Positions 1-7,003 of a DNA stretch of 64,000 bases are shown one piece after another. Both the position numbers and the translations under genes were made by a program. This DNA is from Bacillota bacterium. GTDB lineage: Bacteria > Bacillota > Clostridia > Christensenellales > SZUA-584. Location: assembly GCA_023390815.1 (NCBI GenBank), contig JAEWCC010000028.1, positions 141,361 through 205,360 on the forward strand. Direction: 5' to 3'. Under the pieces are notes generated by a model. That model ran no database searches and was not told the origin of the DNA. It saw nothing but the letters and a program-made list of their open reading frames with translations. How positions within the stretch are numbered: the first letter of the stretch is position 1; each line of letters begins with the position of its first letter.

Positions 1-380
1 ACCTGTCGGGCCATAGCAGCGGCGGTACGATCTCAATGCTTTGCTCCATGCTGCCCTCGCCATATAAAGCGGTCGCAACTTTTGGAGCCTCTCCGGATCA
101 GAAAGAATTCTGGGAAGCATGGGCGGATATCGCGCCGTTTGATGTAGAGGATGAGTCTGAAACCGATATTCGCTCGCCCTTGAAGTATATCGACAGCATC
201 CAAAAGCCACTTTTTGTGTATGTCGCCAGAGAAGATGTAGGATATCATATCTTAAGCGAACAGTTGGTCGAAACTGCCGCCGAGTATGGAAAAGATTGCG
301 AGTTCATATCGATGAAGGGGGATCATTGGTCCGCACTACAGCCCTCCATAGCGGAAAGCATCATGAAATTTCAGGAATAA
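1..380 (+). CDS. alpha/beta hydrolase, C-terminal part (5' end outside window)
   Basis: The frame is already open at base 3, so the gene enters the window truncated by the window edge. The first visible residues are LSGHSSGGTISM; GHSSGG is the GxSxG nucleophile elbow of alpha/beta-fold serine hydrolases. About 125 residues remain. The segment VYVAREDVG lies where the acid residue is usually carried, and GDHWS about 18 residues from the end would supply the catalytic histidine. Family level is well supported; the substrate is not readable and the N-terminal half is unseen. The next gene starts 85 bp downstream with its own possible -10 element. Confidence 0.75.
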   Translation, partial: LSGHSSGGTISMLCSMLPSPYKAVATFGASPDQKEFWEAWADIAPFDVEDESETDIRSPLKYIDSIQKPLFVYVAREDVGYHILSEQLVETAAEYGKDCEFISMKGDHWSALQPSIAESIMKFQE

Positions 381-465
381 TGAGCCTTTTTCCATAGCCA
401 TCTGTATACAAATGTGTTATTATACCATATAATGATCCGCATAGAAGATTTTATATGGGGGCTGT

Positions 466-1188
466 GTGAGGGACTTCTCGCAGATTAAGGCGATTGCACG
501 CTTTCAATATAAGCGGCAGGAAAATAAAGCGATCGGCGCCGGATTGATATACCTGCTTTGTACGGAAACGATAACTTTTACTTACATCGCCGTAAAAACC
601 ATTGTGGATGGAGAACGCCAGCTCAATTATGGGCTGCTTCACATCCCTTTCACCACGGATATGCGATGGATACCCGTTCTGATTTTATGGTGCGCGCTTT
701 TTTTCGTGATCATTTCGTTGCCTATGAAGGTTGGGTATGCGCAGATTTCGAGCAGGATCTATGTCAGTCAAACCGTCAGAGTCGGTGACATGCTGGAGAC
801 TGGCTTCACTGGGTACCTGCGTAATTTAGGCGGAATGCTTTGGATGTGGCTTTTTATACTGCTGTGGACGCTTGTGCTGGTCGTTCCCGGCATTATCTAT
901 GCGTATGCCTATTTTGCGACGCCCTATATCCTGGCGGAATTCCCGAATGTGAGCATACGAAACGCGCTTAAGCTCTCGAAGCGCATGACAAAAGGCTTTA
1001 AACTGGACATTATGTTCATGCAGCTAAGCTTTATCGGGTGGTTTTGGCTCGATACGCTTACGCTCGGGCTGCTGCGCATTCTGTATGTCAATCCATATTA
1101 CTACACCAGTCTGGCCGGGATGTATGTAGAACTAAGGGACAACGCGCTGATCAGGGGCACCATACAATATGGGGAATTGGTCGGTTGA
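466..1188 (+). CDS. DUF975 family integral membrane protein (first of a tandem pair)
   Basis: A 240-residue protein with several long hydrophobic segments. The start is a GTG, chosen because GGGGG lies a few bases upstream and the N terminus (RDFSQIKAIARFQ) aligns with that of the next gene (KDSAQIKEIARFQ). Shared blocks such as YFATPYILAEFP, LKLSKRMTKG and YVNPYYYTSLAGMY mark the DUF975 family of poorly understood Firmicutes membrane proteins. The function is unknown. It is probably a paralogue of the following gene, arising by local duplication. Confidence 0.8.
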   Translation: MRDFSQIKAIARFQYKRQENKAIGAGLIYLLCTETITFTYIAVKTIVDGERQLNYGLLHIPFTTDMRWIPVLILWCALFFVIISLPMKVGYAQISSRIYVSQTVRVGDMLETGFTGYLRNLGGMLWMWLFILLWTLVLVVPGIIYAYAYFATPYILAEFPNVSIRNALKLSKRMTKGFKLDIMFMQLSFIGWFWLDTLTLGLLRILYVNPYYYTSLAGMYVELRDNALIRGTIQYGELVG

Positions 1189-1272
1189 TCGCCCGCTGTT
1201 CCGATTGCAGCAATCGTATCAACAGTTGAAATGACAACGCCATACTTCACCCGTAGCTTTGATATAATTGGT

Positions 1273-1289
1273 ATATATGGACCATATAT
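1273..1289. promoter_or_regulatory. inverted repeat upstream of second DUF975 gene
   Basis: ATATATGG-A-CCATATAT is a perfect 8-bp inverted repeat, 31 bp before the start codon. The first DUF975 gene has the same half-sites, CCATATAA at 425-432 and TTATATGG at 451-458, further apart. A shared operator is an inference only, because AT-rich palindromes also arise by chance. Confidence 0.3.
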
Positions 1290-1319
1290 TGATAAACGAA
1301 AATATATTTGGAGGACGAT

Positions 1320-2042
1320 ATGAAAGACTCTGCACAGATCAAAGAGATCGCCCGCTTTCAGTTCCGGCAGCGTTATGGCATGTGTGTGGGCGCCGCGCTG
1401 TTGTTTATGCTGCTAGGGGCGTCATCCAACGGTTTTTCATTCCGGTTCGATTATGACAGCTATTATGAATTTGGCAGAGAATTATTACCGATCATCTGGA
1501 GCCTCGGTGGCTTCTTCGCCGTGCTTTCCATATTTGTGGGCGGTCCCATGGAGGTGGGGTATTCGGATTTCTGCTGCCGCGTGTATGTGGGCGTTCCGGC
1601 GAGCGTCGGGGGAATGTTCAGCGCCGGTTTTCAGCGGGATTATTGGCGCAGCGTGGGCGGCATGCTCTGGATGAGGCTGTTCATATTCCTCTGGTCGCTG
1701 CTGTTCATCATCCCCGGCATCGTCAAATCGTTCGCCTATTTCGCGACGCCCTACATCCTCGCGGAATTTCCGCATGTAAGCGCGACGGAAGCGCTGAAGA
1801 TTTCCATGCGCATGACGAATGGTTACAAGGGCGAAATCTTTGTGCTGGGGCTCACGTTCATCGGCTGGTTTCTGTTGTCCGCCTTAACGTTCGGGCTGCT
1901 CGGCATCTTCTATGTGAATCCGTACTACTACACCACCTTGGCGGGCATGTATCAGGAACTCAAGATTAACGCGCTGAATAACGGCACCGTGCGGTACGAA
2001 GAGCTGATGGGATATACCGCTCCGCCGCCGAATTACGCATAA
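1320..2042 (+). CDS. DUF975 family integral membrane protein (second of a tandem pair)
   Basis: 240 residues, clearly paralogous to the preceding gene: YFATPYILAEFPHVS, LKISMRMTNGYKG and YVNPYYYTTLAGMYQEL are nearly repeated. The ATG at 1320 was chosen over an in-frame TTG at 1308 because TTGGAGGACGAT gives a strong GGAGG ribosome site at correct spacing. It has multiple hydrophobic segments and no signal peptide beyond them. Its 131-bp upstream gap holds an 8-bp inverted repeat and it is followed by a terminator, so it can be transcribed alone. Biochemical role unknown. Confidence 0.8.
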   Translation: MKDSAQIKEIARFQFRQRYGMCVGAALLFMLLGASSNGFSFRFDYDSYYEFGRELLPIIWSLGGFFAVLSIFVGGPMEVGYSDFCCRVYVGVPASVGGMFSAGFQRDYWRSVGGMLWMRLFIFLWSLLFIIPGIVKSFAYFATPYILAEFPHVSATEALKISMRMTNGYKGEIFVLGLTFIGWFLLSALTFGLLGIFYVNPYYYTTLAGMYQELKINALNNGTVRYEELMGYTAPPPNYA

Positions 2043-2085
2043 GAATCAGCATTATTTCGATATTTCGCGCTATTGCGCTTCAAAC

Positions 2086-2107
2086 GGGCCTTCGGGCCTT
2101 TTTGTTT
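2086..2107 (+). terminator. Rho-independent terminator after DUF975 pair
   Basis: GGCC-TTCG-GGCC tetraloop hairpin followed directly by TTTTGTTT, 45 bp after the stop codon. Confidence 0.6.
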
Positions 2108-2138
2108 CACTGATGGTATATAAACGGCTTTGCGCGCG

Positions 2139-2168
2139 TTGACTTAAAAGGAGCAAGTGTGTTATCCT
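2139..2168 (+). promoter_or_regulatory. sigma-A type promoter for the 2-oxoacid oxidoreductase operon
   Basis: TTGACT at 2139-2144, an 18-bp spacer, then TATCCT at 2163-2168. It lies 47 bp upstream of the ferredoxin subunit gene and after the preceding terminator. Confidence 0.45.
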
Positions 2169-2214
2169 TGCATGGATATACATTGGTATTCATTGACGCA
2201 AAGGGGATGATGGA

Positions 2215-2421
2215 TTGGCAAAGGTCATCATAGAAAAGGACACCTGCAAGGGCTGCGGGCTGTGTGTAACGGTGTGCCCGAAAAGCATACTGCGGCTCTC
2301 GGAGTCCGAGATTAACGCAAAGGGTTACAGCCCGGTGGAAGTAGTGGACATGGCGCTGTGCATCGGCTGCGCTTCGTGCGCGCGGATGTGCCCGGACCTC
2401 GTTTTCACGATCGAGAAATAA
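2215..2421 (+). CDS. 2-oxoacid:ferredoxin oxidoreductase, ferredoxin-like (delta) subunit
   Basis: A 68-residue protein with two classical 4Fe-4S motifs, CKGCGLCVTVCP and CIGCASCARMCP, that would carry electrons between the TPP catalytic site and external ferredoxin. The start is TTG, preceded by AAAGGGGATGATGGA as a ribosome site; no better start exists. It is the first gene of a four-gene operon (delta-alpha-beta-gamma) and lies 17 bp before the alpha subunit. The length fits a VorD/KorD-type subunit. Substrate specificity comes from the partner subunits. Confidence 0.9.
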   Translation: MAKVIIEKDTCKGCGLCVTVCPKSILRLSESEINAKGYSPVEVVDMALCIGCASCARMCPDLVFTIEK

Positions 2422-2438
2422 CAGCAAAGGTGGATGAA

Positions 2439-3500
2439 ATGGCAAGAGTGCTTATGAAAGGCAGCGAGGCAATTGCCGAAGCGGCCATACAGGCGGGATG
2501 CCGGTTCTTCTTTGGCTATCCGATCACGCCGCAGAACCAGATCCCCGAATATATGTCGAAGCGCATGCCCGAGGTGGGCGGGACGTTTTTACAGGCGGAG
2601 TCCGAAGTCGCCGCGATCAACATGGTGTACGGTGCGGCGGGTGCGGGCGCGCGTGTGATGACGTCGTCCTCGTCACCCGGCATCAGCTTGAAACAGGAGG
2701 GCATCAGCTACATCGCGTGCGCGGAGCTCCCATGCGTCATCGTCAACGTGATGCGCAGCGGGCCGGGCCTCGGCGGCATATTGCCCTCACAGGGAGACTA
2801 CTTCCAGGCCGTCAAAGGCGGCGGCCACGGCGACTATCGATTAATCGTGCTGGCACCCTGCTCCGTGCAGGAAGCGGCGGATAACGTCTCGCTCGCGTTC
2901 GATCTCTCCGATAAATACCGCGTCCCTGCGATGATCCTTGGCGACGGCATGATCGGACAGATGATGGAGCCGGTGGAGTTTGCGCCGCCGCAGCAGAGCA
3001 AGCCGGTGGAGAAGCCGTGGGCGGCGACCGGCTACGACGGTAAAAAGAAGCGCGCGGTCATCAACTCGCTCTACATCGAGGCGGAGCAGATGTCCGTTGT
3101 CAACGCGCGGCTGCAGGCTGTTTATGAGGAAATCAAGCGCAACGAAACGCGCTGGGAAGAATATATGATGGACGATGCGGAGTACTGCATCGTCGCGTAC
3201 GGCACCACGTCGCGTATCGCGAAGAACGCCATCGTCAAGGCACGCAAGGAACTCGGCATCAAGGCGGGGCTCATCCGGCCCATCACGGTCTGGCCGTTCC
3301 CGAGCGAAGCAATTGCGCAGGCGGCAAAGCATTGCAAAGCGTTCGTCACGGTGGAGATGAGCACCGGCCAGATGGTCGAGGACGTGCGGCTTGCCGTAAA
3401 CGGCGCATGCCCGGTCTCGTTCATCGGCACTACGGGCGGCGTCGTACCGACGCCGGACGCCATCATCGCCGAACTCAAAAGGGTAAAGGAGGGCATGTAA
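2439..3500 (+). CDS. vorB: 2-oxoacid:ferredoxin oxidoreductase alpha subunit (VorB-like)
   Basis: 353 residues starting at ATG 2439 after AAAGGTGG; the longer frame upstream overlaps the ferredoxin gene and lacks a ribosome site. MKGSEAIAEAAIQAGCRFF, FGYPITPQN and AAINMVYGAAGAGAR are typical of the pyrimidine-binding subunit of TPP-dependent oxidoreductases annotated as VorB (3-methyl-2-oxobutanoate) in Clostridia. The complex oxidatively decarboxylates a 2-oxoacid with CoA and ferredoxin, or runs reductively. KOR activity on 2-oxoglutarate cannot be excluded by sequence. Its stop codon overlaps the next ATG (taATG). Confidence 0.88.
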   Translation: MARVLMKGSEAIAEAAIQAGCRFFFGYPITPQNQIPEYMSKRMPEVGGTFLQAESEVAAINMVYGAAGAGARVMTSSSSPGISLKQEGISYIACAELPCVIVNVMRSGPGLGGILPSQGDYFQAVKGGGHGDYRLIVLAPCSVQEAADNVSLAFDLSDKYRVPAMILGDGMIGQMMEPVEFAPPQQSKPVEKPWAATGYDGKKKRAVINSLYIEAEQMSVVNARLQAVYEEIKRNETRWEEYMMDDAEYCIVAYGTTSRIAKNAIVKARKELGIKAGLIRPITVWPFPSEAIAQAAKHCKAFVTVEMSTGQMVEDVRLAVNGACPVSFIGTTGGVVPTPDAIIAELKRVKEGM

Positions 3501-4237
3501 TGGCCATCGTATTTGAAAAAACCAAGCTGCTGACGGATGTGCCGTTTCACTATTGCCCGGGCTGCACGCACGGTATTGCGCACCGGCTCGTTGCGGAATG
3601 CATCGACGAACTGGGGCTGCAGGAGAAAGCCATCGGCGTCGCGCCGGTAGGCTGTGCGGTGTTCGCGTATAACTATTTCGACATCGATATGTACGAGGCG
3701 GCACACGGCAGAGCGCCTGCGGTCGCCACGGGAGCCAAGCGCGTGCACCCCGAGAACCTCGTGTTCACATACCAGGGCGACGGCGACCTCGCGTCCATCG
3801 GCACGGCGGAAATCGTCCACGCCGCGGCGCGCGGAGAGAAGATATCCACGATATTCATCAACAACGCGATATACGGCATGACGGGCGGCCAGATGGCCCC
3901 CACCACGCTCGTGGGACAGAAGACCACCACCTCGCCGTACGGCCGTCAGGCGGAGCACTGTGGGTTCCCGATCCGCATGGCGGAGATGCTGGCTACGCTG
4001 GATGGCGCGGCGTATATCGAGCGCGTGTCGCTGCACGACGTACCGAACATTATCAAGGCCAAGAAGGCGATCAAAAAAGCGTTTGAGACGCAGATGTCCG
4101 GCAAGGGCTTCTCGCTCGTCGAAATTTTATCCACCTGCCCGACCAACTGGGGCCTCTCGCCTGTCGAGTCGATCAAGTGGCTCAAGGAAAATATGATCCC
4201 GTACTACCCGCTCGGCGTGTACAAGGAGGCGAAGTGA
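3500..4237 (+). CDS. 2-oxoacid:ferredoxin oxidoreductase beta subunit, TPP-binding
   Basis: 245 residues. FHYCPGCTHGIAHRL opens the protein with the conserved CxxC of this subunit. GDGDLASIG followed some 30 residues later by INNAIYGMTGGQ is the GDG...NN thiamine diphosphate/Mg-binding motif. Translation starts at the ATG overlapping the alpha stop codon, implying coupled translation. It forms the catalytic core with the alpha subunit; products are an acyl-CoA, CO2 and reduced ferredoxin. Confidence 0.92.
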   Translation: MAIVFEKTKLLTDVPFHYCPGCTHGIAHRLVAECIDELGLQEKAIGVAPVGCAVFAYNYFDIDMYEAAHGRAPAVATGAKRVHPENLVFTYQGDGDLASIGTAEIVHAAARGEKISTIFINNAIYGMTGGQMAPTTLVGQKTTTSPYGRQAEHCGFPIRMAEMLATLDGAAYIERVSLHDVPNIIKAKKAIKKAFETQMSGKGFSLVEILSTCPTNWGLSPVESIKWLKENMIPYYPLGVYKEAK

Positions 4238-4238
4238 C

Positions 4239-4772
4239 ATGATCAGTGAAATCATCATCGCAGGCTTCGGCGGGCAGGGCGCGCTGCTGATGGGCGAGCT
4301 CATCGCGTACGCGGGCATGATCGAGGGTAAACAGGTATCATGGCTGCCTTCCTACGGACCGGAGATGCGCGGAGGCACGGCCAACTGCTGCGTCATCGTC
4401 TCCGACGAGCCGGTCGGTTCCCCAGTCGTAACCGAGGCGGACGCTGTGATCGTGCTCAACAAACCGTCTCTGGACAAGTTCGAGCGTACGCTGAAACCCG
4501 GCGGTATCCTGTTAGTCAACTCCTCGCTGATCGATAAGAAAGCATCGCGCAGCGATGTGAAAGCGTATTATGTTTCCGCCAACGAGATTGCCACAGAGGT
4601 GGGGAATGCCAAGGTGGCCAACGTCGTGATGCTGGGTGCTTACATCGCCGCTTCGGGTATCGTACAGAAGGAAAGCATCATTAAGGCTGTGGCGCACATG
4701 CTCGGCGAGCGCAAGGCACATCTGGTCCCGCTCAACGAGCAGGCCTACGACGCGGGCGCGAAGAGCATATAA
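4239..4772 (+). CDS. 2-oxoacid:ferredoxin oxidoreductase gamma subunit
   Basis: 177 residues. The N-terminal GFGGQGALLMGELIAYAG and later SYGPEMRGGTANC are signatures of the gamma domain (POR catalytic domain) that binds CoA and stabilises the alpha-beta complex. It starts 1 bp after the beta stop codon. It is the last gene of the operon and is followed by a long perfect hairpin. The delta-alpha-beta-gamma order is that of clostridial VOR/KOR operons. Confidence 0.92.
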   Translation: MISEIIIAGFGGQGALLMGELIAYAGMIEGKQVSWLPSYGPEMRGGTANCCVIVSDEPVGSPVVTEADAVIVLNKPSLDKFERTLKPGGILLVNSSLIDKKASRSDVKAYYVSANEIATEVGNAKVANVVMLGAYIAASGIVQKESIIKAVAHMLGERKAHLVPLNEQAYDAGAKSI

Positions 4773-4800
4773 GGGCAGTACATAGCTTGTATGAAGATAA

Positions 4801-4835
4801 ATATACCCTCGTTAAGTGGCTTAACGAGGGTATAT
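4801..4835. terminator. bidirectional terminator, 16-bp perfect stem
   Basis: ATATACCCTCGTTAAG, loop TGG, then its exact complement, between the convergent gamma-subunit gene and the minus-strand lipoprotein gene. T- and A-rich flanks on both sides suit termination from either direction. Confidence 0.75.
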
Positions 4836-4839
4836 TCCT

Positions 4840-5223
4840 TTATTCCCCGTATACGATCAATTGTGTAATGCCGTTGGAGTCGATGTAAACTTCTTGATCC
4901 CCACCAACCCATTCCCTCATATAAAATACAACTTCCCAAATCTTGTTTGTGGGATCATAAAGAGCATCGGTGGAGTCATATTGTACGGTGCATTCTTTCT
5001 TTGCCAGTGCAATCGCTTGATCCTGATCGCATACGGGGCTGGGCGTACCATTGATAAAGTTATCGGTAATAACACCCGGAATGCCTTTTGTATATTTCTC
5101 CTGTATGGAATTGAAATCAAATACTTTATCAATCGTCGGACTGCTTTCTTGATCCATTGTTGGATTGCATCCGCACATATATAAAATGAGGATTAACATG
5201 AAGCAAAACAAGTATTTCTTCAT
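4840..5223 (-). CDS. small putative lipoprotein of unknown function
   Basis: 127 residues. The N terminus MKKYLFCFMLILILYMCGC is a positively charged, hydrophobic signal ending in a cysteine pair; the C at position 19 or 17 could be lipidated, although the box is not the canonical LAGC. The mature part has DQAIALAKKECTVQYD and EVVFYMREW, a pattern like small PepSY/DUF-type extracellular domains, but I do not recognise a family with confidence. Codon use is more AT-rich than that of the neighbours. It is single and convergent with the VOR operon. Confidence 0.6.
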   Translation of the reverse strand: MKKYLFCFMLILILYMCGCNPTMDQESSPTIDKVFDFNSIQEKYTKGIPGVITDNFINGTPSPVCDQDQAIALAKKECTVQYDSTDALYDPTNKIWEVVFYMREWVGGDQEVYIDSNGITQLIVYGE

Positions 5224-5381
5224 ATATTACCTGCCTATCTATTATATATCCATAATATATAGAATTTGAGACTGAATCAAGAAAGAAACATTCCAAAAAG
5301 CCAGATATATTGGCTAGGCGATAATAGAGGATACACAGGTCCCATTTGCATTTTCTGCAATAGGGCAGCAATAGCAACAGC

Positions 5382-5537
5382 ATGCTGATTTATTACGCTC
5401 TAAAAGACGCGGAAGGTGAAAACCGAACCGGATATTACTGGTATGATTATACGAATGGAACTGCCAATACTTTTTGGAAATATAAAGACTACGGTCTGCA
5501 TGAATGCACACCTAAGATGTGGTTAAGAGCCTCCTGA
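5382..5537 (+). CDS. short ORF or gene remnant, Tyr/Trp-rich
   Basis: A 51-codon frame (ATG 5382 to TGA 5535-5537) reading MLIYYALKDAEGENRTGYYW, then YDYTNGTANTFWKYKDYGLH and a short tail. The aromatic-rich composition looks like the C-terminal end of a secreted or phage-type protein rather than random sequence. No good ribosome site precedes it, and the frame is closed upstream at 5361. A terminator-like hairpin overlaps its stop codon, as at true gene ends. It is most likely the 3' remnant of a decayed gene. Confidence 0.35.
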   Translation: MLIYYALKDAEGENRTGYYWYDYTNGTANTFWKYKDYGLHECTPKMWLRAS

Positions 5538-5639
5538 GGGGCTCTTTATATATTCCGCTTTACAGTTGCGGAAATTGTCGGGGCGTCCGCCCCGGCGCGC
5601 TGCGCGCGTGCAGCGCGCCCAGCCGTCCGAAGAACGGCT
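5526..5639. repeat. cluster of five consecutive hairpins
   Basis: Five adjacent inverted repeats: AGAGCC/GGCTCT (5526-5545), TTCCGC/GCGGAA (5553-5573), GGGGCG/CGCCCC (5580-5593), a 10-bp stem GGCGCGCTGC/GCAGCGCGCC (5594-5619) and AGCCGT/ACGGCT (5621-5639). The first can terminate plus-strand transcription and the last lies directly after the minus-strand gene. Together they fill the whole intergenic gap, like an extragenic palindromic element. Confidence 0.7.
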
Positions 5640-5879
5640 TCATAATCTTTCTTGCCGTTTGCTTTTCCTCAATTCTTGCTTGTCCGCGTGGGTCGCACAT
5701 TGCTGCGGCATCGAAACGATGTCGGAATAACCCTCTGCTTCCGCATCAGTCAGCGGCGGTCTCGGTACAGAACCCGTCACCTCGGTATATGAGGCGACAT
5801 CGAGCGAAGAGTAATCATCGAAATCGCTGAATTCAACGGAGCAATCAACCGGTTTATCGTCTTTATGTTTCTTTTTCAT
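5640..5879 (-). CDS. small charged protein of unknown function
   Basis: 79 residues from ATG 5879, which lies 9 nt after GAAAGG; an in-frame ATG at 5885 is only 3 nt from that site. The protein is hydrophilic: MKKKHKDDK at the start, an acidic Asp/Ser-rich centre (FSDFDDYSSLD) and a basic tail (KQELRKSKRQERL). There is no signal peptide, membrane segment or recognised domain. Reading-frame quality and a plausible start support a real gene, but no function can be assigned. Confidence 0.5.
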   Translation of the reverse strand: MKKKHKDDKPVDCSVEFSDFDDYSSLDVASYTEVTGSVPRPPLTDAEAEGYSDIVSMPQQCATHADKQELRKSKRQERL

Positions 5880-6047
5880 ATGCATGCGCCTTTCGGGGTT
5901 TTACAGATAGTTTCCGCCATCTGCGCGGAAAATATTCACAGGAAGCAAAACACCTGTTTATAACCAAAATTACGAAACCTTTGCGAAACTTCCATTTATA
6001 TAATAGTATGAATTATCACAATCTTCAGGTTTCACGGGAGGGTTAAT

Positions 6048-6953
6048 ATGGATTGGAAAGGCGTCAGATATCACGGAGCGCTGAAAGTAACGGGCACCAC
6101 ACTAACGAACAGCCATGGCGAGGCGGTTCTGCTGCGGGGCATGAGCAGCCACGGAATGCAGTGGTATCCGGAGTTTGCCCGCAAGGAAAGCATCGCCATG
6201 ACAAAGAAGGCGGGTGCGAACGTATTCCGCATCGCGATGTATACGGACGAGGGCGGTTATCTGACCAATCCGGACGTGGCAAGAGACGTAATCCGGGCGG
6301 TTGACGACACACTCGCGCTCGATATGTACGCGATCATCGACTGGCACATCCTCTACGACAACGATCCGCTCGAAAACGCGGACAAGGCGACGGGATTCTT
6401 CAACGAGATGAGCCTCCGGTATAAGGACGAGCCGGGGGTGATCTACGAGATATGCAACGAGCCCAACGGTAGCGAGGTGACCTGGGCGGGAAATGTCAAG
6501 CCGTACGCGGAGCGGATCATCCCCGTCATACGCGAAAACGCGCCGGGTGCGCTCGTTCTGGTGGGCTCGTCCGCATGGAGTCAGGACGTGGACATTGCGG
6601 CGGACGACCCGCTCGAATTTGACAACATCATGTACACGCTGCATTTTTACGCGGGCACCCATGGCGAGGCGCTGCGCGGGAAGTGCTGCAAAGCGCTTCA
6701 TCTGGGCGCGCCTATATTCGTCAGCGAATGGGGCACAAGCCGGGCGGATGGCAGCGGCGGCGTGTTCATAAGGGAGAGCGACGAGTGGCTCTCCTTCATT
6801 GAGGCGCTGGGGATCAGTTGGTGCAACTGGAGCCTCGGAGACAGGGATGAGACGAGCGCGGCGCTGAAGCCCGGCGCGCCGCAGATTTGGAACGAGATGA
6901 ACTTGAGCGAGAGCGGACGTTACGTTTATAGTCGGCTAAAAGGGCTGGCGTAA
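6048..6953 (+). CDS. glycoside hydrolase family 5 endoglucanase-like protein
   Basis: 301 residues after a strong GGGAGGG site. GH5 hallmarks in order: LRGMSSHGMQWYPEF near the N terminus, IIDWHILYDND, ICNEPNG with the acid/base Glu at residue 138, LHFYAGTHG, and PIFVSEWGTS with the nucleophile Glu at residue 227. The length equals a bare GH5 catalytic domain (GH5_2-like). There is no signal peptide or TM segment, so it appears cytoplasmic or leaderless, unusual for an endo-beta-glucanase. The GH9 lipoprotein gene follows 50 bp downstream, suggesting joint use of beta-glucans or oligosaccharides. Confidence 0.9.
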   Translation: MDWKGVRYHGALKVTGTTLTNSHGEAVLLRGMSSHGMQWYPEFARKESIAMTKKAGANVFRIAMYTDEGGYLTNPDVARDVIRAVDDTLALDMYAIIDWHILYDNDPLENADKATGFFNEMSLRYKDEPGVIYEICNEPNGSEVTWAGNVKPYAERIIPVIRENAPGALVLVGSSAWSQDVDIAADDPLEFDNIMYTLHFYAGTHGEALRGKCCKALHLGAPIFVSEWGTSRADGSGGVFIRESDEWLSFIEALGISWCNWSLGDRDETSAALKPGAPQIWNEMNLSESGRYVYSRLKGLA

Positions 6954-7003
6954 TGATCCAAGCCGGAGCATTGGAAGCTTGAACCTTCGAGGTGGGTGTT
7001 AAG

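Noticed and set aside
2841..4036. Long minus-strand frames opposite the VOR alpha and beta genes
   Set aside because: They mirror codon bias of the plus-strand genes, show no family motifs and would require two overlapping genes in a compact operon.
5382..5537. Short aromatic ORF as an intact secreted peptide
   Set aside because: No ribosome site and no signal sequence; a decayed gene end fits better, so it was listed with low confidence only.
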